DNA from: Desulfovibrio sp.
GTDB lineage: Bacteria; Desulfobacterota; Desulfovibrionia; Desulfovibrionales; Desulfovibrionaceae
Direction of reading: 5' to 3'
Assembly (NCBI GenBank): GCA_031270875.1
Contig: JAISXC010000250.1
Location: 1 to 13,868 of the forward strand
DNA: 13,868 nucleotides
Shown here: positions 1 through 6,340 of the stretch, one piece after another
Layout: each line of letters opens with the position of its first letter
How positions within the stretch are numbered: position 1 is the stretch's first letter
Position numbers and translations under genes: made by a program
The notes under the pieces: generated by a model
Database searches by the model: none
Seen by the model: the letters and a program-made list of their open reading frames with translations, nothing else
What the model was told of the DNA's origin: nothing

Positions 1-274
1 GCGCCGTTTCCTCAATAAGCGGTTGGAGAAGGGGCTGCTGTTCCCGGCCGCCCATGATGCTTGTTCTGGCTCCGGCTTCCAGAGCCCAGATCAGGGCATC
101 GGCCCGGTCCAGCAGATTCTGGGTGATGTGTTGCTCCGCCCGTCCTGAATTTCGTACCGCCTGAATCGCAATGGCCAGGCCAAGGATGCCCGAAACGCCG
201 ATCAGCAGCCAGGGCGAGAGGCCGAACAACAGCCTGTTTTTGCTGCCGGACCTTTTTTGTGTGCTTTCTTTCAT
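1..274 (-). CDS. zraS: ZraS-like sensor histidine kinase, N-terminal part (cut by window edge)
   Basis: Only the first 91 codons are present; the gene continues beyond position 1. It starts at the ATG at 274-272, with AAAGGA (280-285) as ribosome binding site. The protein begins with a short basic cytoplasmic tail, then a membrane helix at about residues 16-36. A periplasmic stretch follows containing ALIWALEAGART and, a little later, QQPLLQPLIEE. From memory, this resembles the start of the E. coli zinc-responsive kinase ZraS (ALIRALESGSRV... QQALLEEMA). In that family the periplasmic sensor responds to zinc or envelope stress, and a cytoplasmic kinase domain phosphorylates the sigma-54 activator ZraR. 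The divergent neighbour is a clear zraP, which supports the call. The kinase domain and any zraR gene lie outside the window, so the symbol is inferred from the N-terminus and context. Confidence 0.72.
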   Translation of the reverse strand, partial: MKESTQKRSGSKNRLLFGLSPWLLIGVSGILGLAIAIQAVRNSGRAEQHITQNLLDRADALIWALEAGARTSIMGGREQQPLLQPLIEETA

Positions 275-302
275 AGCTGTCCTTTCACAAGAGCGTGGAG
301 AC

Positions 303-332
303 ATTTTGAGTATTTTTTACTCGAAACGTCAA
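303..332 (-). promoter_or_regulatory. Possible sigma-70 promoter of the zraS-like gene
   Basis: On the minus strand TTGACG (332-327) and CAAAAT (308-303) are separated by 18 bp, a fair -35 and a weak -10, ending about 28 bp before the zraS start. The GAGTA/TACTC palindrome (308-322) lies inside the spacer. If this promoter is real, a regulator bound there would repress or modulate its own sensor gene. This is a by-eye match only. Confidence 0.3.
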
Positions 333-344
333 TCCCTTTGAGTA
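308..344. promoter_or_regulatory. Candidate ZraR-type upstream activating site
   Basis: A perfect inverted repeat GAGTA-TTTTT-TACTC occupies 308-322, and a second GAGTA half-site sits at 340-344, 32 bp (about three helical turns) from the first. They lie about 85-120 bp upstream of the -24 element of the zraP sigma-54 promoter, the usual place for an enhancer-binding activator. The sequence shows the dyad and its position. That ZraR binds it is inference from the zraS/zraP context. Confidence 0.5.
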
Positions 345-428
345 GAATTTGAGCAAACAGAAATGGCACTCTCTCGCATTTGTTTTAAAAAACATGTCAA
401 TTAAGTATGTTATAATGTTGTATGCGTT

Positions 429-444
429 TGGCACAGCGTTTGCT
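429..444 (+). promoter_or_regulatory. Sigma-54 (-24/-12) promoter of zraP
   Basis: TTGGCACAGCGTTTGCT (428-444) matches the sigma-54 consensus TGGCAC-N5-TTGCW at every specified position, with the GG and GC elements at correct phasing (G430 to G442 is 12 bp). It points toward zraP, and transcription should begin near 455, giving a leader of about 68 nt. E. coli zraP is also sigma-54 dependent, so sequence and family knowledge agree. Confidence 0.85.
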
Positions 445-522
445 TCTACCTGTGTATCTTCGGAAGCAAAAAGAATGAAAAAAACTTTCCTCATTCACTT
501 CATCACAGCAGGAGACAACATC

Positions 523-957
523 ATGAATCGTTCGAAAATTCTTGCCACAGCCATAGCTCTGGGAATGGCGCTTCTCATCGGAACATCCGGAACGGCTTTC
601 GCCTATCCGGGCAATTACGGGTGCGGCGGGCAGTTCATGACCCAGGAACAGCAGGCCGGCGCGCAAGAGGTATTTTCCGAGTACAACAGGAAAACAGCCC
701 CCTTGCAGCAACAACAGGCGGCCAAACGCTCCGAACTCGACGCTCTGTATTATGACCAAAACGCTGATAGCGGCAAAGTTCAAACGCTTTACAGGGAGAT
801 TGCCGACATTGAGTCCAAACTTTTTGCCGCCAACGCGGAACTGAGGAAAAAGCTCGCCGACAGGGGCATCCCCTCCGGCGGGTACGGCGCGCGTCACGGC
901 TGCGGGATGTTTGGAGGCAATGGCGGCCGGGGCATGCACGGCTACGGACACTGGTAA
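523..957 (+). CDS. zraP: ZraP-like periplasmic zinc-binding chaperone
   Basis: The 144-residue protein begins with a clear signal peptide (basic start, hydrophobic residues 6-20, AFA at 25-27 before the mature YPGNY). The mature part has MTQEQQ (39-44), matching the LTxxQ-type motif of the CpxP/ZraP group, then a long Gln/Lys/Glu-rich helical region (about 45-113). The tail is rich in Gly, His and Cys (C127, H125, H139, H143) and ends GHW, as I recall for E. coli ZraP. C34 lies in an N-terminal GCGG. ZraP binds zinc in the periplasm, has chaperone activity and dampens ZraS signalling. The start at 523 has AGGAGA (510-515) as ribosome binding site; an in-frame ATG at 349 lies upstream of the promoter and is rejected. 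The gene is driven by the sigma-54 promoter at 429-444 and appears monocistronic. Confidence 0.88.
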   Translation: MNRSKILATAIALGMALLIGTSGTAFAYPGNYGCGGQFMTQEQQAGAQEVFSEYNRKTAPLQQQQAAKRSELDALYYDQNADSGKVQTLYREIADIESKLFAANAELRKKLADRGIPSGGYGARHGCGMFGGNGGRGMHGYGHW

Positions 958-991
958 CCGTGCTGTTTCCCGATTCAGTTTCAGGAACAAC

Positions 992-1026
992 GGGCCGGAT
1001 CCCCGCCAGGATCCGGCCCCTGTTTT
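992..1026 (+). terminator. Rho-independent terminator after zraP
   Basis: A perfect 11-bp stem GGGCCGGATCC (992-1002) / GGATCCGGCCC (1009-1019) with a 6-nt loop is followed by CTGTTTT. It lies 35 bp after the zraP stop and between zraP and the convergent chemoreceptor gene. It could also act on minus-strand transcripts, although the T-run on that side is poor. Confidence 0.85.
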
Positions 1027-1103
1027 GCCTTTCGACACAACATGCGCCGTCAGGATTGAAACAAAAGGCTTTCCCGCAGCGCCGTGTCGGGCGTGAGTCG
1101 GGG

Positions 1104-3515
1104 TTACTTGAGCCCCTCCATGGCCACGCGCAATTCCTGGGCCATGCGGGAAAGCTCCTGCACGGCGGTGGAAGACCGAACCATGCCGTTCGCCGTCTCG
1201 CTGGCTATCTGGTTGATTTCCTCAACGGCTCTGTTGATTTCTTCGGAGGTCGCGCTCTGCTCCTCCGCGGCGGTGGCGATGGAGGTCACCACAGCGGAGT
1301 TGGTCGAGGCCAGATCCACAATCTCCTTGAGCGCGTTTCCGGAGGAATCGGCAAGGCCGGTGGCCTCTGCGATGCTTTTCACCGCGTTGTCCACTTCTTC
1401 AATGTTGGTCCGGGCCGAGTGCTGGATGGCGTTGATGCTGGCGCTCACTTCCTGTGTGGCGAACATGGTTTTTTCCGCGAGTTTCCGCACTTCGTCGGCC
1501 ACGACGGCAAAACCGCGACCGGCCTCCCCGGCGCGCGCCGCTTCAATGGCCGCGTTCAGGGCCAGCAGGTTGGTCTGATCCGCAATGTCGGAAATAACAT
1601 TCATGACCCCGCCTATGCTCTCGGCCTGGGAGCCCAGTTCCTGCATATTGGCTTGCAGCGTGGCGGCCACCCTGTTTATCTGGTTGATGGACTGCACTAC
1701 CTGATTGACAAGGCCGGAACCGTCCCAGGCCTTGGAACGGGTCAACTCGCTCTGTTCCGACGCCTGCCCCGCGCTGCGCGCCACCTCAAGCACAGTGGAA
1801 TTCATCTCCGTCATGGCCGACGCCGTGGATTCCACCCGCGCCCTCTGGGTTTCCGCTCCCCGGGAAATCTGCTCCACCTGGGCTGCGAGTTCCTCCGAGG
1901 CGGAGGCCACGCGCGCGGAGATTTCCGAAGCCTGGGAAGCCACCTGAAGGATGGCTTTCTGCTGGCTTTTAATAGCCGTAAGGTCGGTAATCAACTGGAG
2001 AAGGGAAGCCAGATTGTCTTCCTTGTCAAACATGGGAATGACCGTATAGCTCACATCCATGTCCCTGCCGCCGGGATGCGCCCTTGTCTCGCCGCTGGCG
2101 GGCTGTCCTGTGGTTGCCGCCTTTATCAGCGCATCGGTGCCGGTGCCGTCGTCATCCCGGTTGAACACCTCTCTGCAGGTTTTGCCCTGGTATTCGGAAC
2201 CGGCCACGGCCTTGGCCGCGCCGTTCATGTATTCAATCCTGACATCTCTGCCCAGTATGACCACGGGAGACGGAATGTTGTCAATAACCGTGTTGAGGCG
2301 CGCGAGAATGCTGTTGGTGCCGTTGAGAAGGGTGGAAAAGCCGCCGCGGTATTTGCCCGCGTCTCCTTTCCAGGTGATTGCCCCGGCTTCGATTTTCTTT
2401 TCCAGATTCATGTAGTCGTTGAGAATCGCCTTCAGAGTCAGGGGAATCCGCTGTATGGCAGCGGCCATGCTCCCGATTTCCCCCTTTTCCCTGATGCCCG
2501 CGTCGCGGTCGAAATCACCGTCGGCAACGGCTCTGGCGAACTCGGCGACCTTGTTCAGGACCGAACTCAGGCCGGCAATGATGATCACGGCGAACAGCGC
2601 GCCGACGAAAAGACCGATGACAGAGGAAACAAGCATGAGCGTCCGGGCGCCGCTGTTGGAGTCGATGATCTCCGCCTGCTTCTTGGCCTGACCCGCATGG
2701 GTGTCCGCGCTCATCTTGTTCATGATCCCTTCCAGTTCCTCATCCCAGCCGTACGCCTGCGCCAGAATTTCCTCGACCCGTATGACTCCCTCCCTATGGT
2801 CCCGGTATGTGCGGCCGATGGTTTCATAACGCTCCAGATATTCGGAGAAAAAGCGTTTGCCCGCCTCCGTGGAGAGAGAGGCGCTGAAACGGTCATTGAC
2901 GGATTCGGCCTGTTCCAGCAGTCTCTCCACCACGGCGGCGTTCCCTTTAACTCCTTGCTGCCGGAAATTGCCGAGGGCCGCGTCCAAACCGGAGAGCATG
3001 CGCCAGACGTCGTTGACCTGGCCGAGCAGGGTGGCGTTGTCCGACTGTAGCGCGAGGTCGCCGATGCCGCCGAGAATCTTTTCCGAGGCGTCAAAGGCCG
3101 GCCTGATGACCCGCAGATAGTCGGCGTACCACGGGGCAAAGACATTTTTCATCTGCCTGAGAGCCTCCACATACTCGCGCAGGCGCGCCGCCGCGCGCTC
3201 CATTACCTTTTTCCGTTCCGGCGTGGCAATAAGCTCAAGCGATTTCAGAACGAAAGCCAGCGTTTGTTCCTGGGCGGTGATGGAACGGTCCATATCCTCG
3301 CCGTCGGACAAGCGCATGAATTTTTCCAGGTAATAGGCGGAGGCATTGATGCCGATAACTCCGTCGCTGGAGGCCACATTCAGCGCCGCAATCCGGCCGA
3401 AGTCGAGAAACAGTTCCGAAGAGTTGGTCAGCCCTCTGTAGCCGATGGCGGAAACGCAGGCCAGCAGGAGGATCATGGCGACAAAGCCGGTAATGATTTT
3501 TATCTTGGTGGTCAT
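1104..3515 (-). CDS. Methyl-accepting chemotaxis protein with large periplasmic helical sensor, HAMP and PAS
   Basis: This is an 803-residue membrane chemoreceptor. TM1 is at about 8-26 and is followed by a ~265-residue, almost entirely helical periplasmic region; its size suits a helical bimodular (HBM) ligand domain, but this is only a guess. TM2 is at about 292-316, then HAMP with ARAVADGDF. A PAS domain spans about 408-515 (VIDNIPSPVVILGRD). The signalling coiled coil runs from about 530 to the end, with the invariant tip DQTNLLALNAAIEAARAGE and GRGFAVVADEVRKLAEKT at about 645-682. Signals pass through CheW/CheA to the flagellar motor. No C-terminal CheR-docking pentapeptide is visible (it ends AMEGLK). 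The start at 3515 has AGGA with 8-nt spacing; upstream in-frame starts at 3530 and 3587 lack one. The ligand is unknown. It is transcribed alone. Confidence 0.93.
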   Translation of the reverse strand: MTTKIKIITGFVAMILLLACVSAIGYRGLTNSSELFLDFGRIAALNVASSDGVIGINASAYYLEKFMRLSDGEDMDRSITAQEQTLAFVLKSLELIATPERKKVMERAAARLREYVEALRQMKNVFAPWYADYLRVIRPAFDASEKILGGIGDLALQSDNATLLGQVNDVWRMLSGLDAALGNFRQQGVKGNAAVVERLLEQAESVNDRFSASLSTEAGKRFFSEYLERYETIGRTYRDHREGVIRVEEILAQAYGWDEELEGIMNKMSADTHAGQAKKQAEIIDSNSGARTLMLVSSVIGLFVGALFAVIIIAGLSSVLNKVAEFARAVADGDFDRDAGIREKGEIGSMAAAIQRIPLTLKAILNDYMNLEKKIEAGAITWKGDAGKYRGGFSTLLNGTNSILARLNTVIDNIPSPVVILGRDVRIEYMNGAAKAVAGSEYQGKTCREVFNRDDDGTGTDALIKAATTGQPASGETRAHPGGRDMDVSYTVIPMFDKEDNLASLLQLITDLTAIKSQQKAILQVASQASEISARVASASEELAAQVEQISRGAETQRARVESTASAMTEMNSTVLEVARSAGQASEQSELTRSKAWDGSGLVNQVVQSINQINRVAATLQANMQELGSQAESIGGVMNVISDIADQTNLLALNAAIEAARAGEAGRGFAVVADEVRKLAEKTMFATQEVSASINAIQHSARTNIEEVDNAVKSIAEATGLADSSGNALKEIVDLASTNSAVVTSIATAAEEQSATSEEINRAVEEINQIASETANGMVRSSTAVQELSRMAQELRVAMEGLK

Positions 3516-3589
3516 CACGGTATTCCTCATGATAAGGGTTGCAGGAAAAGAAATGGCACCGACGGCTGCCGCGCAAAGGGCATCCACGC

Positions 3590-3615
3590 CGTCATTCCGG
3601 ACAAAGCGGGAAATC
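3590..3615. repeat. REP-like palindromic unit
   Basis: CGTCATTCCGGACAAAGCGG (3590-3609), continuing GAAATC, resembles the widespread short palindromic units of the form CGTCATTCC...GCGGGAATCC. The arms ATTCC and GGGAA can pair around a short loop. Only one copy was seen in the window, so calling it a repeat depends on finding others in the genome. Confidence 0.35.
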
Positions 3616-3740
3616 CGTGTTCACCGCCTGTCAATGGGATGGACAGCCCCCGTGCGAGTCGGCAGGCTCACGGCATCGGAGCGACACAGGTGACCATTGC
3701 GGTTCACCGAAAACCTGGGAGGCTGGTTATATATGGTAGC

Positions 3741-3769
3741 AGTATGGCCTATTTGACTGGATATTGCAA
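3741..3769 (-). promoter_or_regulatory. Weak candidate promoter for the chemoreceptor
   Basis: On the minus strand TTGCAA (3769-3764) and CATACT (3746-3741) are 17 bp apart; each matches the consensus at four of six positions. It would give a leader of about 220 nt. The AT-rich palindromes lie 28 bp further upstream. Support is weak. Confidence 0.25.
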
Positions 3770-3796
3770 AGAAATTTATTTTAACCGGCCATGAAA

Positions 3797-3830
3797 TTCA
3801 ATAATATACTATTATTATTGAATAATAATA
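3797..3830. repeat. Two interlocked AT-rich perfect palindromes
   Basis: The first is TTCAATAATA (3797-3806) / TATTATTGAA (3813-3822) around 6 nt. The second is TATTATTATT (3810-3819) and AATAATAATA (3821-3830) around a single G. They share 3813-3819, so only one can form at a time if folded. Such NATWAT-type iterations resemble Fur-family operators. The location, upstream of the chemoreceptor promoter region, fits an operator better than a terminator. Confidence 0.5.
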
Positions 3831-3878
3831 TAAAATCTGTTTTTCCGGCCGGTCGCGGGCTTTATTGCAGGAGCGTTG

Positions 3879-3901
3879 AAAAAGAGCCGCCCGCGCGGCT
3901 C
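3879..3901 (-). terminator. Rho-independent terminator of the metal ATPase gene
   Basis: Read on the minus strand, GAGCCGC (3901-3895), a 4-nt loop and GCGGCTC (3890-3884) form a perfect 7-bp GC stem followed at once by TTTTT (3883-3879). It lies 19 bp beyond the ATPase stop codon. Confidence 0.88.
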
Positions 3902-3920
3902 CCTTTCCTGCGGGCGACGA

Positions 3921-6089
3921 CTATTTTCGCGCGGCTCTCAGCCCGTTGGCGACCACCAGCAGGCTCGTGCCCATGTCGGCGAACACCGCCATCCACATGG
4001 TGGCCTGCCCCAAAAAGGTCAGGGCGAAAAAAGCCGCCTTCACGCCAAGCGCCAGGGTTATGTTCTGCATGAGGATGGCGTGTGTGGCCTTGGACAGACC
4101 GATAAAACGCGGGATCTTTCTGAGATCGTCGTCCATCAGGGCCACATCTGCTGTTTCAATGGCCGTATCCGTGCCGGCGGCGGCCATGGCGAACCCGATA
4201 TCGGCCTTGGCGAGAGCCGGGGCGTCGTTGATGCCGTCGCCCACCATGCCGACCCTGCCGTTCCGCGCGAGCCGCTCAATGACGGCCAGTTTGCCTTCCG
4301 GCAGAAGATTTCCCTCGAATTCATCCACGCCGGCCTGTTCCGCAATGGATCGGGCCGTATGCTCATTGTCGCCCGTCAGCATCACAGTCCTGATGCCGAG
4401 CCTTTTCAGTTCCCCGATGGCCTCGACACTGCTCCGCCTCAGCGTGTCCGCCACGGCGAACAGAGCCTGCGCCCCTCCTTCCCCTGCCAGAACCACCACG
4501 CTCTTGCCCTGTTTTTCCAGAGCGAATATTCGTTTTTCCAGCTTGTCCGAGCACATCCCCAATTCCTCAACCATACGATGATTGCCCAGATACCATTGCC
4601 TGCCGCCGATCACGCCACCTACACCCTGACCGGGAATGGCCGCAAAGTCGGCAACGTCGCGCAGCGTCACGCATTTTTCCGCCGCATTTTCAATAATGGC
4701 CCTGGATACCGGATGATCCGAGCGGGCGGCGATGCTTGACGCCAGAGCAACCGCGTCGACCCCGCTCATGTCGCCCAGTATCGCGAAGTCGGTCAGCTTG
4801 GGTTTGCCGTGCGTAATCGTGCCGGTTTTGTCCAGAGCCAGACAGGACAGCCGTCTGCCCTGCTCAAGAAAGACGCCGCCCTTGATCAGAATGCCGTTGC
4901 GAGTGGCCGCCGCCATGCCGCTGACTATGCTGACGGGGGTGGAAAGCACCAGGGCGCAGGGGCAGCCGATGACCAGAATAACCAGAGCGGTGTATATCCA
5001 TTCCGTCCATCCCCCCCCCGTGATCAGAGGCGGGATGACCGCTGTCAGAAGGGCGGCCAGAAACACAGCCGGGGTATAGTATCTGGCGAAGCGCTCAACC
5101 GCGCGCTGTATGGGCGCGCGGTTGCCCTGAGCCTCCTCCACGGCGTGGATGATGCGGGCCAGGGTCGAGTTGGCGGCTCCGGCTGTCACCTGGAATTCAA
5201 AGGAGCCGGATTCGTTGATGGTGCCAGCGTACACCGTATCGCCGGCGTTTTTTTCCACCGGCATGCTCTCGCCGGTAATGGGGGCCTGATTGACGGCCGA
5301 GCTCCCCCGCGTGACGATGCCGTCAAGAGCCACGCGCTCGCCCGGCTTCACCCGCGCCAGGCTGCCCACGGCCACCCGGCGGATGTCCGTTTCTTCCCAA
5401 GAACCGTCGGAACGCCGCACGGTCGCCTTTTCGGGCGCCAGATCAAGCAGATCCTTGATGGCCTTTCTGGCCCGCTCCAGAGACTTGGCCTCTATGGCCT
5501 CGGCAAGGGTGAACAGCAGCATGACCATGGCGGCTTCCGGATACTGACCGATAATGACCGCGCCTGTCACGGCCACGGACATGAGCGCGTTGATGTTCAG
5601 ATTCAGGTTTCTGACCGCGTTCCAGCCCTTTTTGTAGGTGGTCAGACCGGCGAAAAGGATGGCGGTGACGGCGAATATCATGGGAAGCCGCGCCACGACA
5701 TCCAGGCCGTTGATGTTCCAGACGCGCGGGTCAATCCCGAAAGGGAACACATTCCACTTGCAAAACAGCTCAATGGCTTCCGAAGCGGCGGCGAACACGC
5801 CCGCGATCGCCAGTTTTCCCCATGGAATCTCCGATGGGGGGACAGCGGTCTTGGCATCGCGATTCAGGTCAAGAGGTTCCGGCGTCATGTCTATGGACCT
5901 CAGCGCCGCCACAATGGGCTCCGTGGACGGAAGCACGTGGTTGACCGTGAGCACGCGATCCATGAAGTTGAATCCAAGTCCGGTGATGCCCGGCATACCA
6001 TCCAGTTTTTTGCGGATAAGAGCCTCTTCCATGGGGCAGTCCATGTTCGTGATGCGGTAGACGGCACAGGCCGCGGTTGCGCTGCTCAT
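3921..6089 (-). CDS. zntA: P1B-type Zn/Cd/Pb-exporting ATPase
   Basis: This 722-residue inner-membrane pump exports divalent soft metals by ATP hydrolysis. An N-terminal HMA-like domain carries MDCPMEEALIRKKL with one metal-binding Cys (C18) rather than the usual CxxC. The actuator motif TGES is at 272-275, the transmembrane CPC at 376-378, the phosphorylated Asp at D420 (DKTGTIT), the HP dipeptide at 459-460 and GDGINDAPAL from 617. The last two membrane helices contain GVKAAFF (K684) and FADMGTSLLVVANGLR (D705), the Lys/Asp pair that marks the zinc/cadmium/lead subgroup and argues against copper. The start at 6089 has AAGGAG 8 nt upstream; an earlier in-frame start at 6131 has no such site. 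Expression is probably controlled by a MerR-family regulator through the promoter at 6156-6186. zntA or cadA would be equally fair symbols. Confidence 0.92.
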   Translation of the reverse strand: MSSATAACAVYRITNMDCPMEEALIRKKLDGMPGITGLGFNFMDRVLTVNHVLPSTEPIVAALRSIDMTPEPLDLNRDAKTAVPPSEIPWGKLAIAGVFAAASEAIELFCKWNVFPFGIDPRVWNINGLDVVARLPMIFAVTAILFAGLTTYKKGWNAVRNLNLNINALMSVAVTGAVIIGQYPEAAMVMLLFTLAEAIEAKSLERARKAIKDLLDLAPEKATVRRSDGSWEETDIRRVAVGSLARVKPGERVALDGIVTRGSSAVNQAPITGESMPVEKNAGDTVYAGTINESGSFEFQVTAGAANSTLARIIHAVEEAQGNRAPIQRAVERFARYYTPAVFLAALLTAVIPPLITGGGWTEWIYTALVILVIGCPCALVLSTPVSIVSGMAAATRNGILIKGGVFLEQGRRLSCLALDKTGTITHGKPKLTDFAILGDMSGVDAVALASSIAARSDHPVSRAIIENAAEKCVTLRDVADFAAIPGQGVGGVIGGRQWYLGNHRMVEELGMCSDKLEKRIFALEKQGKSVVVLAGEGGAQALFAVADTLRRSSVEAIGELKRLGIRTVMLTGDNEHTARSIAEQAGVDEFEGNLLPEGKLAVIERLARNGRVGMVGDGINDAPALAKADIGFAMAAAGTDTAIETADVALMDDDLRKIPRFIGLSKATHAILMQNITLALGVKAAFFALTFLGQATMWMAVFADMGTSLLVVANGLRAARK

Positions 6090-6155
6090 ATTGATTCTCC
6101 TTTTGACGGGTTGGCAAACCGGGGCGGTCATGGCTTGCGTTCCACCGTTTCAGGC

Positions 6156-6186
6156 AGCCTAGTGTCTATAGTTGCTATAGAGTCAA
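6156..6186 (-). promoter_or_regulatory. MerR-family type promoter/operator of the metal ATPase
   Basis: On the minus strand TTGACT (6186-6181) and TAGGCT (6161-6156) are separated by 19 bp, longer than the optimal 17. The spacer contains a near-centred dyad with perfect 7-bp arms, on the plus strand TCTATAG (6165-6171)-TTG-CTATAGA (6175-6181). An over-long spacer with a central dyad is the signature of promoters activated by MerR-family metal sensors such as ZntR, CadR and PbrR, which untwist the DNA. The start of transcription would be near 6149, about 60 nt before the ATPase start. Confidence 0.8.
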
Positions 6187-6214
6187 GAAAATTTTTGAAC
6201 AGCTCGGCAGGGCT

Positions 6215-6263
6215 GAATCCATGCAGCGCTTTCCCTTATTGTCGCCGTCGTAAGCATGGATTC
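6215..6263. repeat. Inverted repeat with 29-nt loop
   Basis: GAATCCATGC (6215-6224) and GCATGGATTC (6254-6263) are perfect 10-bp arms around 29 nt. The element sits between the ATPase promoter and the lytic transglycosylase terminator. An A-run follows on the plus strand. No function is evident. Confidence 0.45.
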
Positions 6264-6292
6264 CAAAAAAATTTCAGACCGAAGCCCGGTCT
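6264..6292 (-). terminator. Probable terminator of the lytic transglycosylase gene
   Basis: On the minus strand AGACCG (6292-6287), a 5-nt loop and CGGTCT (6281-6276) form a perfect 6-bp stem, followed by GAAATTTTTTT. The T-run is offset by a few bases, so this is slightly weaker than a textbook terminator. It starts about 48 bp after the stop codon. Confidence 0.6.
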
Positions 6293-6340
6293 TGAGGCGA
6301 ACACCGTCATCAAGGCCATGTCGGTCATGGCCGCCGTTGA

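Larger units (their letters stand above)
3516..3920. other. Gene-free region between the chemoreceptor and the metal ATPase
   Basis: This 405-bp stretch contains no convincing gene. Reading from the ATPase side it holds the ATPase terminator (3879-3901), an AT-rich block of overlapping palindromes (3797-3830), a weak candidate promoter for the chemoreceptor (3741-3769) and a REP-like hairpin unit (3590-3615). The 3720-3840 part is strikingly AT-rich compared with its surroundings, which is typical of a promoter/operator zone. Confidence 0.6.

Noticed and set aside
364..379. Second sigma-54-like element TGGCACTCTCTCGCAT
   Set aside because: The GG-to-GC distance is one base short of the required phasing, and the downstream element at 429-444 is a full match.
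349..522. N-terminal extension of zraP from the ATG at 349
   Set aside because: It would place the start upstream of the sigma-54 promoter, and the signal peptide begins at 523.
960..3050. Very long plus-strand open frame (696 codons)
   Set aside because: It is antisense to the chemoreceptor, starts right after the zraP stop, crosses the terminator and has low-complexity Gly/His/Arg-rich composition typical of a G+C-driven shadow frame.
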